The notes under the pieces were generated by a model, which saw only the letters and a program-made list of their open reading frames with translations, did no database searches and was not told the origin of the DNA. From Duganella sp. sic0402 (GTDB taxonomy: Bacteria; Pseudomonadota; Gammaproteobacteria; Burkholderiales; Burkholderiaceae_D), in assembly GCF_019219065.1 (NCBI RefSeq), contig NZ_JAHUWK010000014.1, positions 1 through 64,000 of the forward strand: DNA of 64,000 nucleotides, in the 5' to 3' direction. This document shows, piece by piece, positions 25,603-34,057 of this stretch (positions within the stretch are counted from its first letter, which is position 1; each line of letters begins with the position of its first letter). The position numbers and the translations under genes are program-made.

Positions 25603-26814
25603 TCAGACGGCTGGTCCGGGCAACTGGGCCAGCAACCCTTCCAGCCGCGCACCGGCGTCGTAGTGTTCGAACTGCTGCGCTACCGCTTGCGCCGCCACGC
25701 GCGGTTCCGGTTCCAACAGCAGGCGTAGCGCCGCATCGCGCACCTGCTGCTCGGTCAGCCGGTCCGAGCGCAACAGTATTCCAGCGCCGCTGCGCAGCAC
25801 CCCATCCATATTCAGGTATTGATCCAGATTGCCGGCGATGCCCAGCACAGGAACGCCTGCGGCCAGGGCCTGCTGGCTGGTCGGGCTGCCGCCATTGCAG
25901 ATCACCAGCCGCGCGCGCCGCGCCGCCAGTTCTCCGGGCAGGTAGCTGGCGACGCGCGCATTCTCCGGCAGCTGTTCGGGCGCGCCGGCGCCGGCGGTGG
26001 CGGCCATCACAGTCAGCGGCAGCGAGGCCAATGCTTGCAGCACCAGCGGCAGCAACGCGCCCTGCCCTGAGCTGCCCAGCGTGACGTAGGCGATATCTCG
26101 CCCATGCGGCAAGGCGTCCCACCACGACGGCAAGGCCGTCGGCGGCGACCATGTCACAGGACCGAGGTAGGAATGCGTGCGCGGCAAATCGTGTGCACGG
26201 AACATTTCGGGCGTGTCGGTGTACAGCACATAGTCGGCGTCCGTATAGATGCGCCGCAGGTCCCATCCCAGCGATGGCAGGCTGTAGCTGCGCCGCACGC
26301 GGTTCAGTGGCCGGCTGTGCAAGGCAAACGCCATCGGCCGCACAAGACTGAACAGCCGCTGCGCCAGCGGAACCGGCAGCCAGCGCGACAGCGGAATCGC
26401 CGGCACGCGATAGCGCTGCGCCACATAGGGGCTCCAATAGGCATTGATCAACGCCACGTACGGCACCTGCATGTGGCGCGCGCTGACCGATAGCGACAGG
26501 CGAAAATCGCCGATCACCACGTCCGGGCGCACCTTCTGCAACAGGCGCAGGTCGTCCAGCACATATTGCGCCAGCGTAGCGTCGTCATACACCGGCTGGC
26601 CTTTCGCCAGCGCCGCCAGGAATTGCGCGCTGGAGATGCTGTGCACGCTCCACAGGCTAAGGTCGCTGCCTTGCAGGAAGGCGTCATAGCCGGTCGCACA
26701 GGCAAAGTGCACTTCGTAGCGATGCCGGTCCAGCGTCTGCGCCAGTGCCAGCGGACGGCCAAGGTGCGCCAAGGTCACTGCCTCGGCGACAAACAGGATT
26801 TTTTTGCGTTTCAT
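25603..26814 (-). CDS. UGT/MGT-like glycosyltransferase (GT1-type fold)
   Basis: From ATG 26814 the protein has 403 residues. It starts KKILFVAEAVTLAHLGRPLA, a GT-B N-terminal Rossmann strand, and near residue 295 carries ARLVICNGGSPTSQQALAAG followed by PVLGIAGNLDQ, the nucleotide-sugar site of MGT/UGT enzymes. These transfer a sugar from a nucleotide donor to small lipophilic acceptors. The ribosome-binding stretch AGGGGA abuts the ATG, so the true start may be the TTG five codons upstream (26829). The acceptor is unknown. Confidence 0.85.
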   Translation of the reverse strand: MKRKKILFVAEAVTLAHLGRPLALAQTLDRHRYEVHFACATGYDAFLQGSDLSLWSVHSISSAQFLAALAKGQPVYDDATLAQYVLDDLRLLQKVRPDVVIGDFRLSLSVSARHMQVPYVALINAYWSPYVAQRYRVPAIPLSRWLPVPLAQRLFSLVRPMAFALHSRPLNRVRRSYSLPSLGWDLRRIYTDADYVLYTDTPEMFRAHDLPRTHSYLGPVTWSPPTALPSWWDALPHGRDIAYVTLGSSGQGALLPLVLQALASLPLTVMAATAGAGAPEQLPENARVASYLPGELAARRARLVICNGGSPTSQQALAAGVPVLGIAGNLDQYLNMDGVLRSGAGILLRSDRLTEQQVRDAALRLLLEPEPRVAAQAVAQQFEHYDAGARLEGLLAQLPGPAV

Positions 26815-26945
26815 TCCCCTAGCTTGCAACGTTTATCGGCGCCTTCTTTGAGCCAGCGCAAACGTGCGCGATGTGATGCAGATCAATGTAGAGCTCGCCT
26901 GATGCAGATATTTTTCTTATTGGCATTTATGGATGGGCGCACGCG

Positions 26946-29729
26946 ATGTTTCACTTTGAACGTTCCGGTCTGAGCCAGAAACTCACCCTCATGTGCGTAC
27001 TGTCCACTGGCAGTGCGCTGCTGGTGCTGCTGGTGTTTGCCGCCACCTCCGTGCACAGCCGCAGTGAAGATGAGCGTCAGCAATTGTCAGCGCTGGCTGG
27101 TGTCATTGGCAGCAATAGCCGGATCGCGCTGATGTACGCCGATGTCGAGCAGGCACGCCTCACGCTCGCCACGCTGGCGCTTGAAGAAGACATCCTGCAA
27201 GCCGCGCTGTATGACAGCCGGGGCAAGCTGCTGGCGCGCTACCTGTCGCCACGGCTGCCGTCCGGCCAATTGAGTCCGGAACAACTGGCGCTTGCAGCCG
27301 CTATGCCCGATCTGCACGCTGATCGCAGCGGCCCGTTCTGGTCGCCAGCGCTGCGCATCCAGCGCGTACTGCGCGATGGTGACACGCCTGCTGGCGTGGT
27401 GATGGTCGAAGCCTCGCAAACAGGAATTTGGCTGGACATTCTGAAAAACCTCGGCGCCGCCATTACGGCTGCGCTGCTGACGTTCATGATGGCGCTGCTG
27501 ACGGCGGCGCGCTTCAAAGGTAGCATCGCCGAGCCGGTCGGCAAGCTGATCGGGGCGGCACAGCAGGTCAGCCGTGGCCAGCCGACGCCGCGCATCCCCC
27601 ATCAGCGCGACGACGAACTGGGCGCACTGATCGACAGCTTCAACGATATGCTGGCCCAAGTTGAAGGCCGCGACGCCGCGCTGGCCGAATACCGCGATCA
27701 ACTAGAGCGCCAGGTCAGCGTGCGCACCGAGCAGCTGGAGAAAGCCAAAAACGCCGCCGAAGCCGCCAGCCAGGCCAAGAGTGCTTTCCTGGCCACCATG
27801 AGCCATGAAATCCGCACGCCCATGAACGGGGTGCTGGGCATGACCGAGCTGCTGCTGGCCACCCGCCTCAGCGAACAGCAACGCCACTACACCAGCATGG
27901 TCAAGCGCTCCGGTGAGCATCTGCTGGTGATCATCAACGACATCCTCGATTTCTCCAAGATCGAAGCGGGCAAGCTGACGGTGGAATACATCCACTTCAA
28001 TTTCCGCGACCTGCTCGATGATATCGACAGCGTGTTTTCACCACAGGCCCAGGCCAGGGGCTTGCAGCTGGAACTGGACATTGCCCACAACATTCCACTC
28101 AGCGTTTGCGGCGATCCGAACCGGCTACGGCAAGTCATCTTCAATTTGCTGGGCAACGCCATCAAGTTCACCGATGCTGGCCAGATCACCGTCAAGGTCG
28201 CGGTGGCGCGCGAAGATGCGCAAGCGGTGGCGCTGCGCTTCGAGGTGCACGATACCGGCATCGGCGTGTCCGCTGAAGCGCGGGCGCGCATCTTCGACTC
28301 CTTCTCGCAGGCCGATGGTTCCACCACCCGCAAGCACGGCGGCACCGGACTGGGCCTGGCGATCTCAAAACAACTGGTAGAGCTGATGGGCGGCACGATA
28401 GGCGTCGAGCATGCGCTAACTCAAGGCTCGGTGTTTTGGTTTGCCGTAAATTTTGACAAACGCCGCGTCGATATTGACGACCCCTCTACCGCCACCCAAG
28501 GAATTCGCGCTTTGATTGTCGATCAACATCCCGCCAGCCGTGCCGCGCTGGAGCGGCAACTGGCGTCCTGGGGTATCGCTTGCAGCTGCGCCGGCGCGAT
28601 CGAGGCACTGCCCGAACTGGTACGGGCGGCCAATGACGGCCATGCCTATGATGTGGTGCTGCTCGACATGGAACAGCCGCGCACCTCCGGCCTGGCGCTG
28701 TGCGACGCGATCCGTAGCGCGCAAACGCCGGTGCGCACGGTGCTGCTGAGCACCGAACGCAACGCCGCCGACTACGTCCAGCAGCGCGAGGCTGGCGTCG
28801 CCTTCCAGCTGATCAAGCCAGCGCGCGAATGCGACCTGTACGACGCCGTGGTAACGCCGATGCGCGGGCGTGATGCGCGGCCGGCGCTGGCCCCGGCCGC
28901 GCCGCCGGTCAGCGCGCCCAGCACCGGCGGCGCGCCCGGTCCACGCTCGCGCCAGCGCCGCAAAGTGCTGCTGGCCGAGGACAATCCGGTCAATGTGGAA
29001 GTCGCCAGCGCCATGCTGGAAGGCCTCGGCCTGGAGGTCAGCCGCGCCCGCAACGGCGAGGAAGCGCTGCACTCGGCACAGGCCGACGACTTCGACCTGA
29101 TCCTGATGGATTGCCAGATGCCGGTGATGGATGGCTTCGCCGCCACCGGTGAAATCCGCCGCCACGAACAGCAACGTGGCCGCGCGCGCAGCCTGCCGAT
29201 CATCGCCATCACCGCCAACGCGCTGCAGGGCGACCGCGAGTCCTGCCTTGCCGCCGGCATGGACGACTACCTGAGCAAACCCTTCACCCAGCAGGCGCTT
29301 GGACAGACGCTGTCCCGCTGGATCAACCTGCCACGCGTGGCGCCTGCGCCTACGGAAGCGCCGCCACCGGACAACGACATCATCCAGCAACAGGCCCTGG
29401 AGCATATCCGCGCGCTCAGCCCGGCCAATGGCGACGCGCTGCTGGAGCGTGTGCTGCAAGCCTTTCTGGACGACACGCCACGCCATCTGCACACCATCCG
29501 GCAAGCCATCGCCAGTGAGGATGCGGGCCAGATGCGCAAGGCTGCGCACAGTCTCAAATCCAGCAGCGCCAATGTCGGCGCGCATGCACTGGCGCAGCGC
29601 TGCAAGGAACTCGAACAGCTGGGACGCAACCACACCACCGCCGGCGCCGCTGCCTTGCTGGCTGATATGGAACGATCTTTCCAGGCCGCGCGGCAGGCGT
29701 TGGGAGCATTACTGGAAAAGGAATTCTGA
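26946..29729 (+). CDS. BarA-like hybrid sensor kinase (CHASE8-HAMP-HisKA-HATPase-REC-REC-HPt)
   Basis: This 927-residue inner-membrane protein has TM1 at about 15-38, a periplasmic CHASE8-type domain (about 40-150), TM2 near 165-185 and HAMP. The HisKA domain has FLATMSHEIRTPMNGVLGM near residue 285; HATPase has RLRQVIFNLLGNAIKFT and HGGTGLGLAIS. The first receiver (about 515-630) keeps the Asp in VVLLDMEQP but has VDQHP instead of the acidic pair. The second is canonical (LLAEDNPVN, LILMDCQMPVMDGF). The HPt domain has AAHSLKSSSANVGA. It is a complete phosphorelay in one chain, 2 bases from a c-di-GMP effector gene. Confidence 0.93.
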   Translation: MFHFERSGLSQKLTLMCVLSTGSALLVLLVFAATSVHSRSEDERQQLSALAGVIGSNSRIALMYADVEQARLTLATLALEEDILQAALYDSRGKLLARYLSPRLPSGQLSPEQLALAAAMPDLHADRSGPFWSPALRIQRVLRDGDTPAGVVMVEASQTGIWLDILKNLGAAITAALLTFMMALLTAARFKGSIAEPVGKLIGAAQQVSRGQPTPRIPHQRDDELGALIDSFNDMLAQVEGRDAALAEYRDQLERQVSVRTEQLEKAKNAAEAASQAKSAFLATMSHEIRTPMNGVLGMTELLLATRLSEQQRHYTSMVKRSGEHLLVIINDILDFSKIEAGKLTVEYIHFNFRDLLDDIDSVFSPQAQARGLQLELDIAHNIPLSVCGDPNRLRQVIFNLLGNAIKFTDAGQITVKVAVAREDAQAVALRFEVHDTGIGVSAEARARIFDSFSQADGSTTRKHGGTGLGLAISKQLVELMGGTIGVEHALTQGSVFWFAVNFDKRRVDIDDPSTATQGIRALIVDQHPASRAALERQLASWGIACSCAGAIEALPELVRAANDGHAYDVVLLDMEQPRTSGLALCDAIRSAQTPVRTVLLSTERNAADYVQQREAGVAFQLIKPARECDLYDAVVTPMRGRDARPALAPAAPPVSAPSTGGAPGPRSRQRRKVLLAEDNPVNVEVASAMLEGLGLEVSRARNGEEALHSAQADDFDLILMDCQMPVMDGFAATGEIRRHEQQRGRARSLPIIAITANALQGDRESCLAAGMDDYLSKPFTQQALGQTLSRWINLPRVAPAPTEAPPPDNDIIQQQALEHIRALSPANGDALLERVLQAFLDDTPRHLHTIRQAIASEDAGQMRKAAHSLKSSSANVGAHALAQRCKELEQLGRNHTTAGAAALLADMERSFQAARQALGALLEKEF

Positions 29730-29731
29730 TC

Positions 29732-31840
29732 ATGGCTACTTCCCCCAAGCGCGGCCTGGTGCTGGTCGCAGACGACGATCCCACCATGCGGCTGCTGATG
29801 CTGGAAATGCTGGCGCAGGTCGGCCTGGACGCCATCGAGGCCGAAGACGGTGTCAAGGCGCTGGCCTGCTACCAGAGCGTGTCGCCCGACCTGGTGCTGC
29901 TGGATGTGGATATGCCGGGCCTGGACGGCTTTACCGTATGCCGCGAAATCCGCAGACTGGAAACCCATGCCACGGTACCGGTCATCATGGTCACCGGCGG
30001 CGACGAGCTGGAATCGGTGACCCGCGCCTACGAGGCCGGCGCGACGGATTTCGTCTCCAAGCCGATCAACTGGCCCATCCTCGGTCACCGGGTGCTGTAC
30101 GTGCTGCGTGCCAGCGACGCCATCAGCCGCCTGCGCATCGCCGACGCCCAGCATCGCGCCGTGCTGGCGGCGATACCGGATACCTTCTTCCGCATGAACA
30201 AGGATGGCTACTATCTGGATTACGAACAAGGGAACGAGGCCAGCAATGTCTGCGCCAGCGAATTGTGCGTCGGCCGCCACCTGAGCCAGGTGCTGCCGCC
30301 TGATATCGCCAACAATATGTTGACGCAGGTGCGCAGCGTGCTCGATACGCAACGCATCCAGTCGCTGGATTACGAACTGCCGCCGCCCGGCCCGTCACCG
30401 CTGCCGATGCGGCATTTCGAGGCGCGCCTGGTGGCTACCGGGCCCGACGAAGTGCTGGGGCTGGTGCGTGATATCAGCGAACGCAAGCGCAGCGAAGAAC
30501 AGATACGCCGGCTCGCCTATTGCGATTCGCTGACCGGCATCCCCAACCGCCAGGCCTTCCTGGAAACGCTGGAAGCCGAGCTGGTGCGCTCGCGCAAGGC
30601 CAACAAGAAATTTGCGGTGCTGTTCATGGACCTGGACGCGTTCAAGCGCATCAACGACACGCTGGGCCACGATGTGGGCGACCAGCTGTTGCAGGCCGTC
30701 TCCGAGCGGTTGCGCGACACTACCCGGCCGGGCGACCTGGTATCGCGCACCGAATCCGGTACCAACCTGGCGCGGCTGGGGGGCGACGAGTTCACCATCC
30801 TGATTCCCGATCTGGAACGGGTGGAAGACGCGCTCAACGTCGCTCATCGCGTCAAGGAGGCGATGCGGCGCCCTTTCATGCTGGAGCCGCATGAAATCTT
30901 CGTCACCGCCAGCATCGGCATCTCGCTGTATCCGCAGGACGGCGAAGATAGCAACTCGCTGCTCAAGTATGCCGACACCGCCATGTACCACGCCAAGAAC
31001 TGCGGCAAGAACAACGCCAAGCTGTACAGTGCGTCGATGACGATGCAAATCATGAGCCACGTCAAGCTGGAAGTCGGACTGCGCAAGGCGCTGCAAAACG
31101 ATGAGCTGTACTTGCTGTACCAGCCGCAGATCGATGTCGCCAGCGCACGCATCACCGGCTGCGAAGCGCTGGTGCGCTGGCGGCATCCCGAGCGCGGCGT
31201 GATCTCACCGACAGAATTCATTCCGCTGGCAGAGGAAACCGGCCTCATTGTGCCGATTGGCGAATGGGTGCTGCGCGCCGCCTGCCGGGAGGCGATAGCG
31301 TGGCAGGCGCCGGACAAGCCGCCGGTGCGGGTGGCGGTGAATCTCTCCGCCAAACAATTCAAGGATGAGAACCTGACGCAGATCGTGCTGTCAGCCCTGC
31401 ACGACACCGGCCTGGCGGCCGAGCTGCTGGAACTGGAGCTGACCGAAGGCACGCTGATGGACGACGCCCGCGCAACCATGGTGACGCTGGAACAACTGCG
31501 CGGCATCGGCGTGCGCTTGTCGATCGATGACTTCGGCACCGGCTACTCGTCGATGAACTATCTGAAGCGCTTCGACGTGCGTGCGCTGAAGATCGACAAA
31601 AGCTTCATCAGCGGCCTGCCGCTGGATTCCGAAAACGCCGCCATTACCCGCGCCATCATCGCCATGGCGCACGGCCTGAAAATGGCCGTCGTCGCCGAAG
31701 GCGTCGAAACCGACGCCCAGCTGCGGCTATTGGAACAATACGGTTGCGACATGGTCCAAGGCTATTACCTCGGCCATCCTTCTACACCCGACACCATCAA
31801 CCGCATGCTTGCCAGCCAGTCCGCGCTGGCGATGACATGA
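29732..31840 (+). CDS. REC-PAS-GGDEF-EAL c-di-GMP response regulator
   Basis: A 702-residue soluble regulator. The N-terminal receiver has VADDDPTMRLLM and the phospho-Asp in LVLLDVDMPGLDGF (near residue 55). A PAS-like segment (about 140-255) ends DISERKRSEEQ; GGDEF (LARLGGDEFTILIPD near 350) and EAL (GCEALVRWRHPERG near 475, LTEGTLMDD, DDFGTGYSSM) follow with catalytic residues intact. It directly follows the hybrid kinase, so a phosphorelay ending in c-di-GMP control is likely. Whether synthesis or breakdown dominates cannot be told. Confidence 0.93.
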   Translation: MATSPKRGLVLVADDDPTMRLLMLEMLAQVGLDAIEAEDGVKALACYQSVSPDLVLLDVDMPGLDGFTVCREIRRLETHATVPVIMVTGGDELESVTRAYEAGATDFVSKPINWPILGHRVLYVLRASDAISRLRIADAQHRAVLAAIPDTFFRMNKDGYYLDYEQGNEASNVCASELCVGRHLSQVLPPDIANNMLTQVRSVLDTQRIQSLDYELPPPGPSPLPMRHFEARLVATGPDEVLGLVRDISERKRSEEQIRRLAYCDSLTGIPNRQAFLETLEAELVRSRKANKKFAVLFMDLDAFKRINDTLGHDVGDQLLQAVSERLRDTTRPGDLVSRTESGTNLARLGGDEFTILIPDLERVEDALNVAHRVKEAMRRPFMLEPHEIFVTASIGISLYPQDGEDSNSLLKYADTAMYHAKNCGKNNAKLYSASMTMQIMSHVKLEVGLRKALQNDELYLLYQPQIDVASARITGCEALVRWRHPERGVISPTEFIPLAEETGLIVPIGEWVLRAACREAIAWQAPDKPPVRVAVNLSAKQFKDENLTQIVLSALHDTGLAAELLELELTEGTLMDDARATMVTLEQLRGIGVRLSIDDFGTGYSSMNYLKRFDVRALKIDKSFISGLPLDSENAAITRAIIAMAHGLKMAVVAEGVETDAQLRLLEQYGCDMVQGYYLGHPSTPDTINRMLASQSALAMT

Positions 31841-31883
31841 TCACAATCAGCGCCAGGTGTTGCATACGATCCCGGATTAGCCC

Positions 31884-33101
31884 TTACAGCACGCCATCCT
31901 GCTTCATCGCGGCGATGGCCTCGGCGCTGTAGCCGAGGGATTGCAGGACTTCGTCGTTATGCTGCCCCAGCGTCGGGCCCAGCCATTTGGTGTGGCCCGG
32001 CGTGGCGGAGAGTTTCGGTGAGATCGCGGGCAGCTTGACCGGCGTGCCGTCGGCGAACTGGTGCTGCTCGAACATGTCCCGTGCGAGGAATTGCGGATCG
32101 CTCATCATGTCGCGCACCGAGTAGATTTTGCCGGCCGGGACGTCGGCCGCTTTCAGCACCTCCAGTGCGCTGGCTATGGTTTGCGTGCCGCACCAGGCCT
32201 GGATCGCAGCGTCGATCATCTGCGTGTGCTTGACCCGGCCATCGTTGCGCTCCAGCTCGGGATTGCCGGCCAGGTCGATACGCCCCATCGCCAGCACCAG
32301 CCGCTTGAAGATCGCATCGCCATTGCCGGCGATGACGATGTTCTCGCCATCCTTGGTGGTGTAGGTATTGGACGGCACGATGCCAGGCAGCGAACCGCCG
32401 GTGCGCTCGCGCACCACGCCCGCGTGATCGAACTCCGGCACCAGCGATTCCATCAGGTTGAACACAGACTCATACAAGGCCACGTCCACCATCTGCCCCT
32501 CACCTTTCAGCTTGCCGCCGGTGGCGTCGCGGTGGCGCAAAGCCATCATCGCGCCGATCACGCCATGCAGCGCCGCCACCGAATCGCCTATCGACACGCC
32601 CACCCGCACCGGCGGACGGTCCGCATGGCCGGAGACATAGCGCAAGCCGCCCATCGATTCGCCGATGGCGCCGAAGCCCGGCAAATCCTTCATCGGCCCG
32701 GTCTGACCGAAACCGGACAGGCGCACCATAATGGTGGAGGGATCGACGGCCTTCAGCTGCTCATAGCCAAGCTCCCACTTCTCCAGCACGCCGGGACGGT
32801 AATTCTCGATAATGATGTCAGCTTCCAGCGCCAGCTTGCGCGCGATCTCGCGACCTTGCGCATGCTTCATGTTCAGGGTCAGCGATTTCTTGTTGCGCGA
32901 CTGCACCGACCACCACAGCGAGGTGCCGTCTTTCAGCACCCGCCATTTGCGGATCGGATCGCCGCCATCGGGCGACTCGACCTTGATCACTTCCGCGCCA
33001 AACTCCGCCAGCATGCGTGCACAAAAAGGGCCCGCGATCAGCGTGCCCAGTTCCAGTACCTTGATGCCCTTCAGCGGGCCGGAAGTGTTTTGAGAGGTCA
33101 T
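31884..33101 (-). CDS. CaiB/BaiF family CoA-transferase
   Basis: A 405-residue family III CoA-transferase. It begins LKGIKVLELGTLIAGPFCAR, continues with IKVESPDGGDP and NKKSLTLNMK, and holds a conserved GVSIGDSVAALHG loop near residue 180 that contains the likely catalytic Asp. Such enzymes move CoA between carboxylic acids (formyl-, succinyl-, carnitine- or aryl-CoA). The substrate is not evident. Its start overlaps the recR stop by 4 bases, an unusual coupling to an otherwise DNA-repair operon. Confidence 0.92.
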   Translation of the reverse strand: MTSQNTSGPLKGIKVLELGTLIAGPFCARMLAEFGAEVIKVESPDGGDPIRKWRVLKDGTSLWWSVQSRNKKSLTLNMKHAQGREIARKLALEADIIIENYRPGVLEKWELGYEQLKAVDPSTIMVRLSGFGQTGPMKDLPGFGAIGESMGGLRYVSGHADRPPVRVGVSIGDSVAALHGVIGAMMALRHRDATGGKLKGEGQMVDVALYESVFNLMESLVPEFDHAGVVRERTGGSLPGIVPSNTYTTKDGENIVIAGNGDAIFKRLVLAMGRIDLAGNPELERNDGRVKHTQMIDAAIQAWCGTQTIASALEVLKAADVPAGKIYSVRDMMSDPQFLARDMFEQHQFADGTPVKLPAISPKLSATPGHTKWLGPTLGQHNDEVLQSLGYSAEAIAAMKQDGVL

Positions 33102-33688
33102 GTCGCCCTTCGATCCAGCATGGCGCGGGCTATGGTGCCCGCATCTACATATTCGAGCTCACCGCCGACCGGCACGCCGCGCGCAAGGCGGCTGACGCGC
33201 AGGCCGCGCGCCTTCAGCATCTCGCTGATGTAGTGCGCAGTCGCCTCGCCTTCGTTGGTGAAATTGGTGGCCAGCACCACTTCGGTGACCAGCCCGTCGG
33301 CGGCGCGCGCCACCAGCTTTTCCAGGTGAATGTCTTTCGGGCCGATGCCGTCCAGCGGCGACAAGCGCCCCATCAGCACGAAGTACAGGCCCTTGTAGGT
33401 CAGCGTCTGCTCGATCATCAGCTGATCCGCGGGCGTCTCGACCACGCACAGCAGGCGGCGGTCGCGCTGCTCGTCGCTGCAGGTGTCGCACACGTCTTCT
33501 TCGGTGAAGGTATTGCACATCGCGCAATGATGCACGGCGCTGACCGCCTGATGCAAGGCGCGCGACAGCATGTCGGCGCCTTCGCGGTCATGCTGCAGCA
33601 GATGGAAGGCCATGCGCTGCGCCGACTTCGGTCCGACGCCGGGCAGCCGGCGCAGCGCCTCCGTCAGGAATTCCAGCGACTTGGCCAT
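33098..33688 (-). CDS. recR: Recombination mediator RecR
   Basis: A 196-residue protein of normal length for RecR. Features are the helix-hairpin-helix near the N terminus (LRRLPGVGPKSAQRMAFHLL), a zinc finger with four cysteines (CAMCNTFTEEDVCDTC, about residues 57-72) and a Toprim domain (VVETPADQLMIE, then a C-terminal Walker B-like RGVPVGGELEYVD). With RecF/RecO it loads RecA onto gapped DNA. It follows the YbaB gene by 6 bases in the common dnaX-ybaB-recR order. Confidence 0.97.
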   Translation of the reverse strand: MAKSLEFLTEALRRLPGVGPKSAQRMAFHLLQHDREGADMLSRALHQAVSAVHHCAMCNTFTEEDVCDTCSDEQRDRRLLCVVETPADQLMIEQTLTYKGLYFVLMGRLSPLDGIGPKDIHLEKLVARAADGLVTEVVLATNFTNEGEATAHYISEMLKARGLRVSRLARGVPVGGELEYVDAGTIARAMLDRRAT

Positions 33689-33694
33689 GGTGCC

Positions 33695-34021
33695 TTAGAA
33701 AGGCATCTTGAAGCCGGCTGGCAGATTCATGCCGGAGGTCAGGCCGCCCATTTTTTCGGCGGCGGTGGCTTCTGCTTTGCGCACGGCGTCGTTGAAGGCG
33801 GCGGCCACCAGGTCTTCCAGCATGTCTTTGTCGTCAGCCAGCAGCGATGGATCGATCTGCACGCGCTTGACGTCGTTCTTGCAGGTCATGACCACTTTGA
33901 CCAGGCCGGCGCCGGACTGGCCTTCGACTTCGATCAGCGCCAGCGATTCCTGGGCTTTTTTCATGTTGTCCTGCATGGCCTGGGCTTGTTTCATCAGGCC
34001 GGCGAGTTGGTTCTTCATCAT
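33695..34021 (-). CDS. ybaB: YbaB/EbfC nucleoid-associated protein
   Basis: This 108-residue protein has the family pattern MKNQLAGLMKQAQAMQDNMKKAQ, then VEGQSGAGLVKVVMTCKNDVKRV, and a C-terminal helix. YbaB proteins form dimers with a tweezer fold that bind and bridge DNA. The gene sits between dnaX and recR, the conserved context in proteobacteria. Confidence 0.96.
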   Translation of the reverse strand: MMKNQLAGLMKQAQAMQDNMKKAQESLALIEVEGQSGAGLVKVVMTCKNDVKRVQIDPSLLADDKDMLEDLVAAAFNDAVRKAEATAAEKMGGLTSGMNLPAGFKMPF

Positions 34022-34057
34022 GGTGGAATTCTCCGTGTTGCGAGGTTAAAGAAGTGA

